A DNA stretch of 46,056 nt, taken from assembly GCF_016462545.1 (NCBI RefSeq), contig NZ_JAEMTA010000041.1, positions 1 to 46,056 of the forward strand, written 5' to 3'. Both the position numbers and the translations under genes were made by a program. Source of the stretch: Mycolicibacterium sp. GTDB taxonomy: Bacteria; Actinomycetota; Actinomycetes; Mycobacteriales; Mycobacteriaceae. The notes under the pieces are model-generated. The model saw nothing but the letters and a program-made list of their open reading frames with translations. It searched no databases and was not told the DNA's origin. Below are positions 25,041 through 35,131 of this stretch, piece after piece. Position 1 is the stretch's first letter, and each line of letters starts with the position of its first letter.

Positions 25041-27761
25041 TCAGCTTTCGACGTCGAGCCGAACCAACTGCGCGCGTGACGAGATGCCGAGCTTGGTGAA
25101 GATCTTGTGCAGGTGATAGTCGATGGTGCGCGGGCTCAGGAACAGCTCGGCGGCGATCTCACGGTTGGTGCCACCCGCACCGACGAGCCGCGCGATCTGA
25201 AGTTCCTGGGGCGTGAGCCGGGTGACCGTGCTCGGGTCGCGCGTGCGCGCCGTCTCGCCGGTGGCCCGTAACTCGCCGCGTGCCCGTTCGGTCCACGGCG
25301 CCGCACCGAGTCCCTCGAAGACTTCGCACGCGGCCCTCAGGTGGGTGCGGGCACGTGCCCGGCTGCGACGCCTGCGCAGGAACTCGCCGCGCAGGAGCTC
25401 GGTGCGCGCCGCGTCGAAAGGCCTGCTGCCCTCGGCGTGCAGCGCGGCCGCACGGGCGAAGTGCTCCTCGGAGCCGTCGGCGAGTAAGGCGTCGCAGCGG
25501 GCCGCGAGCGCCAATGCCCACGGCGCCTGCACATGGGCCGCCCAGGCCCGCAGGGTGAGTGCCGCTTGCTCCGCGCGGTCGGGTTGACCCACGCGCATCG
25601 CGGCTTCGACGTAGTCGGCGGCAGCAAAGGTCTTGACCACCTGATGTCCTTCACCGGTCCGCGCGCCAGCCATCGCGTTAAGACGATCGAAAGCCTCTGC
25701 GGGCCTGCCCATTCCGAGATCGAGCAACGCGAGAGCCCACGACGCGATCCCGGCGTGCGGACCGAGTCGATGCCCGATGGCCCAGGAGAGCGTCGCCGCG
25801 GCTGCGTCGCGGCAGTCTTGCTCGCGTCCCTGCGCTGCCGCCACCCAGGCCAGCACGCTCCGGTGGTGCGCGGCGGCATTCTCCTGGCCCATATCGAGAG
25901 CGAGGCGAAGTCCTTCGGTTGCGGTTGCCATGGCGGACGCATGGCGGCCGGTCCATGCCTGCAGCGCGCCCAGCGGGCCAAGGAGCGCGGGAAGCATGTC
26001 GACGGCACCGGCCAGCCTTGCAGCTGCAACGGCCCTGATGAACATCGGGAGAGCACGGGCGTCGTCTCCGAGGAACAGTGCGGCACCTGCCGTCTGGCTG
26101 AGAATCGCGGCGTCGTCGGATGTTTCGATGGATTCGGCGGCCCGCTGGAGCGCGGCCGTCGCGGCCGCGGTGTCGCCTTTTAGGAACAGATCGAGACCGA
26201 CGACCAGTGATGCGGTGACCGCCGACTGATCAGTTGGAGTGGGGAGCGCTACCAGGCGACGGGCAGCCTCACCCAATCGCCGTGCGTCTCCGCTCACCCA
26301 GGCGATCTGTCCCATCTCCGCCAGCGCGCTCGCGGCCGACGGTGGATCCAGGGCTGAGATCAGATCCGCTGCGCTGCGCAGGTTCTCGTACGCGGTATCT
26401 GGCTCACCGCAGGCAAAGGCGATCTTTCCGCGCAGTCGGCTGATACCCGCTCGCAGTTTCACCTCGGTCGCCAGGGGCGCCGCCCTCTCGAGCGCGGTGG
26501 CGGCCCGGTCGGGTTTGCCGGCCTGCCAGGCGCACTGGGCCGCTGAGAGAAGGCGTCGTGCCTGTGTCTCGGACGCCGAGGTCAGCTCCGCGGCCCGCTC
26601 GAGGGCAGTGGCCGCCGACGCGTGACCGCCCCTGGCGGTCGCCCTATCGGCGATGGCGACGAGCTGCGCGGCGAGGCCTTCGTCGGGTCCGACCGCCGCC
26701 GCGGCCAGCTGCCAGGTCCTCTGGTCGACGTCCTCGGGACGGGTGAGTGCGGCGGCGATGGCCTGGTTGGCCGCGCGTCTTTGGAGAAAGGTCGCGCCGC
26801 GGTACACCGCGGAGCGGACCATGGGTTGTCGGAACGTCACCCGGTCATCGGCGATCCGGACGATCCCGGCCGCCTCCGCCTCACCGAGCGAGTCGACGGA
26901 TATGTCGAGGAACTCGGCCGCCGCCAGCACGACCCGAAGATCGCCGGTCTGTTCGGCGGCGGCGAGCAGCAGGACGGTCTGGGTGGCGTCGGGCAGGCGC
27001 CGAACCCGCGTCAGGAAGACCCTTTCAAGGCCGTCGCCCAACGGCATTCGATCTGGGAGCGCGGCGCGGCCGCTGAGCTGGTCCGCGCTCAACGACGCGG
27101 GTAGCTCGCGCAATCCGAGCGGGTTTCCCGCCGTGGTCTCGACGAGCACGTCGCGCACCGACGGTGAGACGGGTGGGCCCTCGGCGAGCAGTGCGTGTGC
27201 GGCCGCAGTATCCACACCGTGGAGGCGTACCTCTGGCAGACCAGCCGACGCGAGCACGTCCATCTCGTCGTCGCGGACGGCGAACATCATGACGATCCCG
27301 TCGGCCTCCAGCCGACGCGCGACAAAGGTCAGTGCATCCACGGAGGGCTCGTCGAGCCACTGTGCGTCGTCGATCAGGCAGAGTACGGGTTGCTCGTCGG
27401 CGGCATCGGCCAGCATGCCGAGGATGCCGAGCGACACCAGGAACCTGTCGTCCCCGCTCGAAGGCCGCAGTCCGAACGCGGCGTCTAGGGCCGTGCGCTG
27501 GCGAGCGGGCAGAACCGCTGCGTGATTCCACACCGGGCGCAGCAACTGGTGCACGGCGGCGAACGGGAACTCCGATTCCGACTCGATCCCGGCGCCCCGC
27601 AGAACACTGAAGCCGTCGGCGCGCAGGCGGGCGTACTCGAGTAGTGCGGTCTTGCCGATGCCTGGCTCGCCACGCAGGACCAATGCGCCACTGCTTCCCG
27701 AGCGTGCTGCGTCCAGCAACCCGTCGATCCTGACGCACTCCCGTGAGCGGCCGTGCAGCAT
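25041..27761 (-). CDS. LAL-type LuxR regulator with N-terminal ATPase
   Basis: 906 residues. It begins LHGRSREC, the usual LAL start. P-loop GEPGIGKT (31-38) and Walker B LCLIDDAQWLD (about 127) mark a STAND ATPase. A long Ala/Arg-rich TPR-like region follows, and a LuxR helix-turn-helix ends the protein (about 849-903, LTPQELQIARLVGAGGTNREI). Such regulators activate neighbouring catabolic or secondary-metabolite genes after sensing a ligand. It is divergent from the FAD monooxygenase across a 106-base gap, the likely target. The ATG at 27761 lacks a strong ribosome binding site. Confidence 0.88.
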   Translation of the reverse strand: MLHGRSRECVRIDGLLDAARSGSSGALVLRGEPGIGKTALLEYARLRADGFSVLRGAGIESESEFPFAAVHQLLRPVWNHAAVLPARQRTALDAAFGLRPSSGDDRFLVSLGILGMLADAADEQPVLCLIDDAQWLDEPSVDALTFVARRLEADGIVMMFAVRDDEMDVLASAGLPEVRLHGVDTAAAHALLAEGPPVSPSVRDVLVETTAGNPLGLRELPASLSADQLSGRAALPDRMPLGDGLERVFLTRVRRLPDATQTVLLLAAAEQTGDLRVVLAAAEFLDISVDSLGEAEAAGIVRIADDRVTFRQPMVRSAVYRGATFLQRRAANQAIAAALTRPEDVDQRTWQLAAAAVGPDEGLAAQLVAIADRATARGGHASAATALERAAELTSASETQARRLLSAAQCAWQAGKPDRAATALERAAPLATEVKLRAGISRLRGKIAFACGEPDTAYENLRSAADLISALDPPSAASALAEMGQIAWVSGDARRLGEAARRLVALPTPTDQSAVTASLVVGLDLFLKGDTAAATAALQRAAESIETSDDAAILSQTAGAALFLGDDARALPMFIRAVAAARLAGAVDMLPALLGPLGALQAWTGRHASAMATATEGLRLALDMGQENAAAHHRSVLAWVAAAQGREQDCRDAAAATLSWAIGHRLGPHAGIASWALALLDLGMGRPAEAFDRLNAMAGARTGEGHQVVKTFAAADYVEAAMRVGQPDRAEQAALTLRAWAAHVQAPWALALAARCDALLADGSEEHFARAAALHAEGSRPFDAARTELLRGEFLRRRRSRARARTHLRAACEVFEGLGAAPWTERARGELRATGETARTRDPSTVTRLTPQELQIARLVGAGGTNREIAAELFLSPRTIDYHLHKIFTKLGISSRAQLVRLDVES

Positions 27762-27867
27762 GCCGGAATGCTACGGCCGCCTTTACCGGCGAAGACTGGT
27801 GATTACACGGATTCGACCGGAGTTGCCTGGCGGAAGTGTGGTGCTCGACAAAGAGAAGGAGAACACC

Positions 27868-29352
27868 ATGAACCACAGCGACGTGATCGTCGTCGGAGCC
27901 GGTCCGACCGGCCTGATGCTGGCCTGCGAGCTGGCGCTTGCCGGAGTGCAATGCCGGGTTCTGGAGCGCCGCGACGGGCAGTCCAACATGACGAGGGCGT
28001 TCGCGGTACACGCCAGGACGCTCGAACTGTTCGATGCGCGCGGCCTGGCCGAGGACCTGGTACCCCGTGGGGTGCCGATCCAGCAGGTTGCGCCCGCACC
28101 CGGCGCCGTGCTCGACATGAACGAGTTCGCCACGCCGTACCCGATGGTGCTCATCGCGCCGCAGAGCGCGACCGAGCGTCTACTGGAGACCCGTGCACTG
28201 CGGCTCGGCGTGCAGATCGAATATGGCGTCGAGTTGACGGCACTGCGCCAGGACTCCGATGGAGTGACCGTCGCCGTCAGCAAGGATGAAATCGAGACGA
28301 CGGAACGCGCCCGCTATGTGGTGGGTTGCGACGGATCGCACAGTGTGGTGCGGGCTCTCGTCGGCATCGACTTCGTCGGTGAGCGGTATCCGACGCACAT
28401 TCTGCTCGCGGACGTGCGCCTTGCCGAACCGCCGGAGGAAGCCATGTTCACGCGCAACAGCGTGGAGGGCGTGGTGCTCTGCGTCCCGTTCGGCGATGGT
28501 TGGTACCGGGTGATCGCGTGGGATCGGCTACGGCAACGGGTTCCGCTGTCCGAGCCGGTGACCGGGGCCGAGATCCGCTCGGCGTTCGACCGCATCGCGG
28601 GCACCGACTTCGGCATGAGCGAGCCGCGGTGGAGTTCACGGTTCCTCAGCGAGCACCGACAGGCCAGGCACTACCGGGTCGGTCGCGTGTTCGTCGCGGG
28701 CGACGCCGCCCACGTGCACTCGCCGCTGGGCGGTCAGGGCATGAACACGGGCATCGGCGATGCCATGAACCTGGGCTGGAAGCTGGCAGGGGCAGTACAC
28801 GGCTGGGCGCCGACCTGGCTGTTGGAGAGCTACGAAGCCGAAAGGCACCCGGTGGGGGCACAGGTGTTGAAGATCACCGACGTCTTCAACAAGATGATGG
28901 TCGGCGACTCGGCGTTCGTCCGGGCGCTGGCCCGCCGGGTGGTCACGGCGGTGCTGCGATTTCGCAGACCGCGGTTGGCCGTCGGCGGACGGCTAACCGG
29001 CATCGGCATCTCCTATCCGGCACGGGGCCGCAGCGAACACGCGTGGACCGGGAAGCGGATGCCTGACCTGCTGAGCGCCGACGGCCGGCTCTACGAGTTG
29101 CTGCGCGACGGCAGATTCGCCTTGGTCGCGGCATCCGGGACTGCCGGAGTCGACGAGGTGGGCGTTCGGTGGTCCGACCGTGTGCGTGCGGTGCATGTTG
29201 GGCGCGGCTCGCTTGCCGACCTGCCCGGTGTCGTACTGGTGCGGCCAGACGGCTATGTCGCGTGGGCGGCGGCCTCGCCGACGCGCGCTGACGTCGAGGC
29301 TGCGGTCAGTGACTGGTGTGGACGGGCGACGTTCGCCGAACGCCAGGCATGA
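27868..29352 (+). CDS. FAD-dependent aromatic monooxygenase (PheA/TfdB/MhpA type)
   Basis: 494 residues, ATG at 27868 with AAGGAG six bases before; the open frame extends further upstream but only into non-conserved sequence. FAD/NAD(P)H hydroxylase motifs: GAGPTGL (near residue 9), the DG fingerprint VVGCDGSHSVVR, and GDAAHVHSPLGGQGMNTGIGDAMNLGWKL. The C-terminal extension has a degenerate thioredoxin-like fold as in phenol hydroxylase relatives. It would hydroxylate a phenolic or polyketide-like aromatic compound using NAD(P)H and oxygen. Probably controlled by the divergent LAL regulator. It ends five bases before a strong bidirectional hairpin. Confidence 0.88.
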   Translation: MNHSDVIVVGAGPTGLMLACELALAGVQCRVLERRDGQSNMTRAFAVHARTLELFDARGLAEDLVPRGVPIQQVAPAPGAVLDMNEFATPYPMVLIAPQSATERLLETRALRLGVQIEYGVELTALRQDSDGVTVAVSKDEIETTERARYVVGCDGSHSVVRALVGIDFVGERYPTHILLADVRLAEPPEEAMFTRNSVEGVVLCVPFGDGWYRVIAWDRLRQRVPLSEPVTGAEIRSAFDRIAGTDFGMSEPRWSSRFLSEHRQARHYRVGRVFVAGDAAHVHSPLGGQGMNTGIGDAMNLGWKLAGAVHGWAPTWLLESYEAERHPVGAQVLKITDVFNKMMVGDSAFVRALARRVVTAVLRFRRPRLAVGGRLTGIGISYPARGRSEHAWTGKRMPDLLSADGRLYELLRDGRFALVAASGTAGVDEVGVRWSDRVRAVHVGRGSLADLPGVVLVRPDGYVAWAAASPTRADVEAAVSDWCGRATFAERQA

Positions 29353-29356
29353 CGAA

Positions 29357-29398
29357 CACCAGGCCCTCCCCCGGGGATTGGTCGGGGAGGGCCTGGTG
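29357..29398. terminator. Bidirectional terminator hairpin
   Basis: Bases 29357-29371 (CACCAGGCCCTCCCC) pair perfectly with 29384-29398 around a 12-base loop. It sits exactly between the convergent stops of the monooxygenase (29352) and the small secreted protein (29410). No clear U-tract on either strand. Confidence 0.75.
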
Positions 29399-29409
29399 GG
29401 TTCTGGGGC

Positions 29410-29628
29410 CTACTTGCCGGTGAGGTGGGCGATGTAGGCGGGGCCGTGGTTGTCGTGCCAGCCTGGCTTGGCGGTCGGGGCGGGCGTGGCGTAGGTGCCG
29501 GGGCTGTAGGAGTAACCGGGGCCCTGCGGCGTGGTGGACGTGGTGACGGCGTTGGCGGTGCCGGCCAGTCCGAGTGCGGCGGCGCCGAGGATTCCGGCGG
29601 CGGCGACGGTGCGGATGATGATGCTCAT
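29410..29628 (-). CDS. Small secreted protein of 72 residues
   Basis: ATG at 29628 with AAGGAG six bases upstream. A Sec signal peptide (about 1-27: IIRTVAAAGILGAAALGLAGTANA) leaves a mature peptide of about 45 residues rich in Thr, Pro, Gly and Tyr (PGYSYSPGTYATPAPTAKPG) and ending WHDNHGPAYIAHLTGK. No Cys. No family is recognised; small Pro/Tyr-rich exported proteins are common in mycobacteria. A near-perfect 14-bp hairpin lies directly before its ribosome binding site. The longer open frame upstream is not supported because it would run through that hairpin. Confidence 0.75.
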   Translation of the reverse strand: MSIIIRTVAAAGILGAAALGLAGTANAVTTSTTPQGPGYSYSPGTYATPAPTAKPGWHDNHGPAYIAHLTGK

Positions 29629-29639
29629 GTCGAACTCCT

Positions 29640-29671
29640 TTGTCTCAATGCCGTTTTCGGCGTTGAGACAA
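29640..29671 (-). promoter_or_regulatory. 5'-UTR hairpin abutting the ribosome binding site of the small secreted protein gene
   Basis: On the minus strand TTGTCTCAACGCCG (29671-29658) pairs with 29653-29640 around an AAAA loop, with one T-G position in 14. The stem ends on the base immediately before AGGAG (29639-29635). It may be an operator, an mRNA-stabilising element or a translation-control hairpin. Confidence 0.6.
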
Positions 29672-29795
29672 CTATGGCTCGAAGCGACCGCGGTGTCTGT
29701 CGGGTGAGTGGTGGATGGGTCGGTGGAAACCCGTGTCCACCGATTGGGGGAAGCGCGCGCTCGACGACTCGGACGGAAGCGCCGAGCGACGGTTC

Positions 29796-31226
29796 TCAGC
29801 GAGTGACGGTCTCCGATATCGAACGTGCCGGTCGCCACAGCAGGGCACCCACGAGGAGGCCGACGAACGGAATGGCCGCCAGGACGGTGCTCAGCGTCGC
29901 GCTTCCGCCCGTGACGAGCGTGAAGTTCGTCAGCACCAACCACATGCTCGCGAGCAAGCCCAGACAGGCCAGCGCTGGGGCGATTCGGGTCTGCCAGATA
30001 CGACCGCCGGTGTGCTCGCGGTGGCGGACGAAGTACGTGAGGACGGCGACCGACGTGGCGAGCATCAGCAGCACCATGCCCACGGTCGCGACTCCGGCCA
30101 TCGAGCCGAAGACGCCGACCAGCGGGTCGATTCCGAGCGCCGCGAGAACGGCCAGGATCACCGCGGCCGTCGCCGTCTGCACCAGCGAGGAGAACGCCGG
30201 TGAGCCGTGCCGGCCGTGAACACTCGCGAGACGCGCGGGGAGCAATCCCTTTCCGGCGAGCACGAACTGGTAGCGGGCAATCACGTTGTGGAATGAGAGC
30301 ACACAGGCGAACAGGCTGGTCAGCAGCAGGACGTTGACGATGTCGCGGCCGACGCGGCCGAGGCTGGCCTCCGTGGTGTCCAGCAGCATGTTGCCGTCAC
30401 CGGCAAGGGTGCGCTGCGCGACGGCGGCCACCTGGTCGGGTCCGATCGCGACGACGAAGGCCCAGCAGGTCACGGCGTAGAACGCCCCGATGATGAGTAC
30501 CGCGGCGTACGTGGCACGGGGGATGGTGCGTTCGGGATCGCGGGCTTCGTCACGGAAGACGGCGGTGGCTTCGAAGCCGATGAACCCGGTGAGGGCGAAC
30601 AGCACGGCGATGCCCAGCGCCCCGTGGGTGAACACGTCTGGCTGGAACGGAGCCAGGGTCAGGCCACTGGGTCCGGACTTCGTGACGATCGCGAGGTCGA
30701 GCAGGACGACGATGCCGATCTCCAGCACCAGCGCCACACCAAGCACCTTGGCGCTCAGTTCGATGTGGCGGTAACCCAGGATCGCTACGATCGCGAGTAC
30801 CGCGAATGAGTAGACGGGCCAGGGTATTTGCGGTCCGTCGTAGAAGCCCACGGTGTCACCTATCGCCCATCCGATATAGCCGTAGATGCCGACCTGGATG
30901 GCGGTGTAGGCGATGAGGGCGACCACCGCGATCCCCTTGCCCATGCGCTGACCAAGACCGACGGTCACATAGGAGAAGAAGGCGCCCGCCTCGGGCACGT
31001 ACGGCGTCATGGTCACGAAGCCGATGCTGAAGAGCAGCAGCACCAGCGCCGCGATCAGAAAGCCCACCGGAGCACCCGCCCCATTTCCGATACCCATCGC
31101 CAGCGGCATGTTGCCCCCGATGACGGTCAACGGGGCGGCGGCGGCGATGACCATGAAGACGATGCCGACCGTGCCAAGCCGTCCGGTGAGGCGCCGACCC
31201 TGCTCGGGGATTGTTCGTTCCGTCAT
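29796..31226 (-). CDS. APC-family amino acid permease
   Basis: 476 residues from the ATG at 31226 with AGGAGA upstream; the earlier open frame is inside the peptidase gene and not conserved. About 12 transmembrane helices. APC-superfamily signs are GTVGIVFMVIAAAAPLTVIGG in TM1, TPYVPEAGAFFSYV in TM2-3, and GFIGFEATAVFRDEARDPERTIPRAT in the TM6 region. It probably imports amino acids or small amine compounds by cation symport or exchange. The start overlaps the stop of the P1 peptidase (ATGA). The pairing suggests uptake of the amide or peptide that the peptidase cleaves, or of the released amino acid. Confidence 0.88.
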   Translation of the reverse strand: MTERTIPEQGRRLTGRLGTVGIVFMVIAAAAPLTVIGGNMPLAMGIGNGAGAPVGFLIAALVLLLFSIGFVTMTPYVPEAGAFFSYVTVGLGQRMGKGIAVVALIAYTAIQVGIYGYIGWAIGDTVGFYDGPQIPWPVYSFAVLAIVAILGYRHIELSAKVLGVALVLEIGIVVLLDLAIVTKSGPSGLTLAPFQPDVFTHGALGIAVLFALTGFIGFEATAVFRDEARDPERTIPRATYAAVLIIGAFYAVTCWAFVVAIGPDQVAAVAQRTLAGDGNMLLDTTEASLGRVGRDIVNVLLLTSLFACVLSFHNVIARYQFVLAGKGLLPARLASVHGRHGSPAFSSLVQTATAAVILAVLAALGIDPLVGVFGSMAGVATVGMVLLMLATSVAVLTYFVRHREHTGGRIWQTRIAPALACLGLLASMWLVLTNFTLVTGGSATLSTVLAAIPFVGLLVGALLWRPARSISETVTR

Positions 31227-32326
31227 GGGGTCTCCTGGGGTTGTGCGAATGCCTGCCGAAACAGGTTGTGGTCGAGGGCATGTGCGGTCAGTCCGTGGCG
31301 ACCGACCAGGGTGGTGGCGGAAGTCAGGACGTTGACGATCGCCTCTTCGGTGGCCTCGATCGTCAGGTCGAAGAGGCGCGTCATCAGCTGTGGTGCGACC
31401 ATGCGCAGTGGCACTTCGGGCGCGGCGCAGGTCGGGTCTTCGTCCCATGCGTACGGCGGGATGCCGCGGTTACCGGTGGCGAACGCGAGCATCATGTCTC
31501 CGCTGTACTGCTCGCCACTGCCACCGAGCCGGCTCACCGCAAGCGCCGACCGCTGGGCCAGTCGGGTGCACTGGTGCGGTAGCAGGGGTGCGTCGGTGGC
31601 GACGATGACGATGATCGAGCCCGACCCCTGCTCGTATCGCGATGACACCATTGGCAGCGGCACCTCGTCGGGTCCGATCAGCTCCCCGATGGGCACGCCG
31701 TTGACGCGAAGGCGTTCGCGCCGTCCGTGATTGGCCTGAACGAGCACGCCGACGGTGTAGCGGCCCACGGCAGTGTCGGTGACTCGGGACGAGGTTCCGA
31801 TCCCGCCCTTGAAGCCATGGCAGATCATCCCCGTGCCGCCTCCGACGTTGCCTTCGGTGACGGGGCCGCCATGCGCCGAAGCGAGTGCGGATTGGACGTG
31901 TTCGGCGCGCACGTGGTGACCGTTGATGTCGTTGAGCAACCCGTCGTAGGTCTCCCCGACGACGGGCAGCGACCAGTAGAGGCCCTCACCGCGGGCGTGC
32001 ACCTGAGCCGAGACGAGGGCATCGCGAACGACACCGACGCTGTGGGTGTTGGTCAGGCCGATGGCCGAGGTGAGCTCACCGGACTCACGGATCCACTCGA
32101 GCCCCGTGAGTTCGCCGCTGCCGTTGAGGCGGTGTGCGCCCGCGAAGACCGGTTCGTTCCAGATGTCGTCGTGCGGGACGACGACCGTCACACCCGTGTG
32201 GATGCCCGGTGAGCCCGGTTCGTCGAGCGTGGTGTGGCCGACGCGAACGCCCGTCACGTCGGTGATGGCGTTGTGCGGTCCGGTGGGGTGCTCACCGACG
32301 ACCACGCCGAGATCTCTTGCGCGCAA
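31223..32326 (-). CDS. P1-family (DmpA-type) aminopeptidase
   Basis: 367 residues from a TTG at 32326 (RARDLGVVVG), with GGAGGG four bases upstream; no ATG or GTG lies in a suitable place, and the open frame further upstream is not conserved. DmpA/BapA-family motifs: NAITDVTGVRVGHTT, EWIRESGELTSAIGLTNTHSVG, NVGGGTGMICHGFKGGIGTSSR, containing the autocleavage region before the N-terminal nucleophile Thr/Ser, and ATDAPLLPHQ. These cytoplasmic enzymes self-process into two chains and release N-terminal D- or L-amino acids or beta-amino acids from amides and peptides. It is the first gene of an overlapping pair with an APC permease and is divergent from a TetR gene. Confidence 0.85.
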   Translation of the reverse strand: MRARDLGVVVGEHPTGPHNAITDVTGVRVGHTTLDEPGSPGIHTGVTVVVPHDDIWNEPVFAGAHRLNGSGELTGLEWIRESGELTSAIGLTNTHSVGVVRDALVSAQVHARGEGLYWSLPVVGETYDGLLNDINGHHVRAEHVQSALASAHGGPVTEGNVGGGTGMICHGFKGGIGTSSRVTDTAVGRYTVGVLVQANHGRRERLRVNGVPIGELIGPDEVPLPMVSSRYEQGSGSIIVIVATDAPLLPHQCTRLAQRSALAVSRLGGSGEQYSGDMMLAFATGNRGIPPYAWDEDPTCAAPEVPLRMVAPQLMTRLFDLTIEATEEAIVNVLTSATTLVGRHGLTAHALDHNLFRQAFAQPQETP

Positions 32327-32430
32327 GCGGCCCTCCGGGTCCGAGAGTTTTTTTCCTTGAGTGAAAAGAATGCGCCCAGGTCGCGATCCGCGCAAGGGGA
32401 ACGGGGAAATTGGGTCCGGCCCGATCGAGG

Positions 32431-32446
32431 CGGCGACGAGTCGCCG
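32431..32446. promoter_or_regulatory. Candidate TetR operator palindrome
   Basis: CGGCGAC-GA-GTCGCCG is a perfect 7+2+7 palindrome in the 180-base gap between the TTG of the P1 peptidase (32326) and the GTG of the TetR gene (32507). Length and place fit a TetR-family operator controlling both directions. Binding is inferred; GC-rich palindromes also arise by chance. Confidence 0.4.
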
Positions 32447-32506
32447 AGTACCCTCGCTGCATCGGTAATCGGATCGAGTCGACTGGTAACGGGAAGCGGA
32501 TGACGC

Positions 32507-33118
32507 GTGGCACGGCCTAGCCGGCAAGGGGAGCGACGGACCGAAATCCTCGATGCGGCAATCGCTTTGATCGAACGCCACGATGTAGCGAGTCTGCGGA
32601 TCACCGACGTGGCCGCCGAACTCGGGCTGACGGCCAACGCCGTCCGTTACTACTTCAAGGACATGGATCAGCTGCTGTCGGAGCTTGCTCTGCGGTCAGA
32701 TGTCCGCTTCTACGACGAGCGACTGTCGGTGGTCGAGCGCACGGAAGACATCCCGACGCAGCTCGCGTTGACGATGGCGGCGGGGCTGCCGACCGGTCCG
32801 GAGGATGCGGAATGGCGCGCAATCTGGCGAGCGGTGCTGGCCGCGGGCTTCGAGCTGGACCGGCGCCGTGACGTCCAGGGGATCTATCACCGGCAGGTCG
32901 AGCTCTACATCCGCGTTCTGCGTGCGGGTGCAGCGGCCGGCGCATTTCGACTTCGTTCGCCTGCCCGAGACGTCGCCATGACGCTCATGGCGCTGGAAGA
33001 CTACTTCGGCTATCGCATCGTGGCCCGTGACCCCGAGCTCGACCGGGAGACGGCCCTGAGGCTGATGCGCGAATATGCCGAGTTGGCGACGGGCGTGTCC
33101 TTACCGTCGGCCGTCTGA
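32507..33118 (+). CDS. TetR-family regulator
   Basis: 203 residues, GTG start at 32507. The N-terminal helix-turn-helix is typical: RRTEILDAAIALIERHDVASLRITDVAAELGLTANAVRYYFKDMDQLL (about 10-58). The C-terminal all-helical ligand domain has Glu/Arg-rich helices and a TetR_C-like end (ALEDYFGYRIVARDPELDRETALRLM). It is divergent from the peptidase-permease pair, which it probably represses, with induction by an imported amide or amino compound. The next gene downstream is dnaK, which has its own promoter. Confidence 0.88.
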   Translation: MARPSRQGERRTEILDAAIALIERHDVASLRITDVAAELGLTANAVRYYFKDMDQLLSELALRSDVRFYDERLSVVERTEDIPTQLALTMAAGLPTGPEDAEWRAIWRAVLAAGFELDRRRDVQGIYHRQVELYIRVLRAGAAAGAFRLRSPARDVAMTLMALEDYFGYRIVARDPELDRETALRLMREYAELATGVSLPSAV

Positions 33119-33173
33119 CGCTCGACCGCCCCGGGAATGAATCGCGTAGGCGTCCGGTTGTGCCATTCGACAA

Positions 33174-33194
33174 CTTGAGTGAAACAGGCTCAAC
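33174..33194. promoter_or_regulatory. HspR box (HAIR) 1 upstream of dnaK
   Basis: CTTGAGT (33174-33180), seven bases, then GCTCAAC (33188-33194). The HspR consensus is CTTGAGT-N7-ACTCAAG: the left arm is perfect, the right arm matches at five of seven positions. It lies seven bases before the TTGACA -35 box. Confidence 0.8.
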
Positions 33195-33200
33195 TCTGGC

Positions 33201-33229
33201 TTGACACCCTGCACTCGCGGGTGCAAGCT
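33201..33229 (+). promoter_or_regulatory. dnaK promoter
   Basis: A perfect TTGACA at 33201-33206, a 17-base spacer and CAAGCT (33224-33229) as a weak -10. It lies between the two HspR boxes, so bound HspR would cover both promoter flanks. The start codon is at 33281. Confidence 0.55.
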
Positions 33230-33248
33230 TGAGCGTGGTCCACTCAGA
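33228..33248. promoter_or_regulatory. HspR box (HAIR) 2 upstream of dnaK
   Basis: CTTGAGC (33228-33234), seven bases, then ACTCAGA (33242-33248): six of seven and five of seven matches to the HspR inverted repeat. It overlaps the expected transcription start of dnaK. Confidence 0.65.
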
Positions 33249-33280
33249 CCCGCAACACTTCTATTCAGGAGGCAGTAACT

Positions 33281-35127
<1,847 letters not shown>

Positions 35128-35131
<4 letters not shown>

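Noticed and set aside
32356..32362. CTTGAGT half-site upstream of the P1 peptidase, sharing CTTGAGTGAAA with HspR box 1
   Set aside because: No second arm at the N7 spacing (ATGCGCC follows), so not supported as an HspR box.
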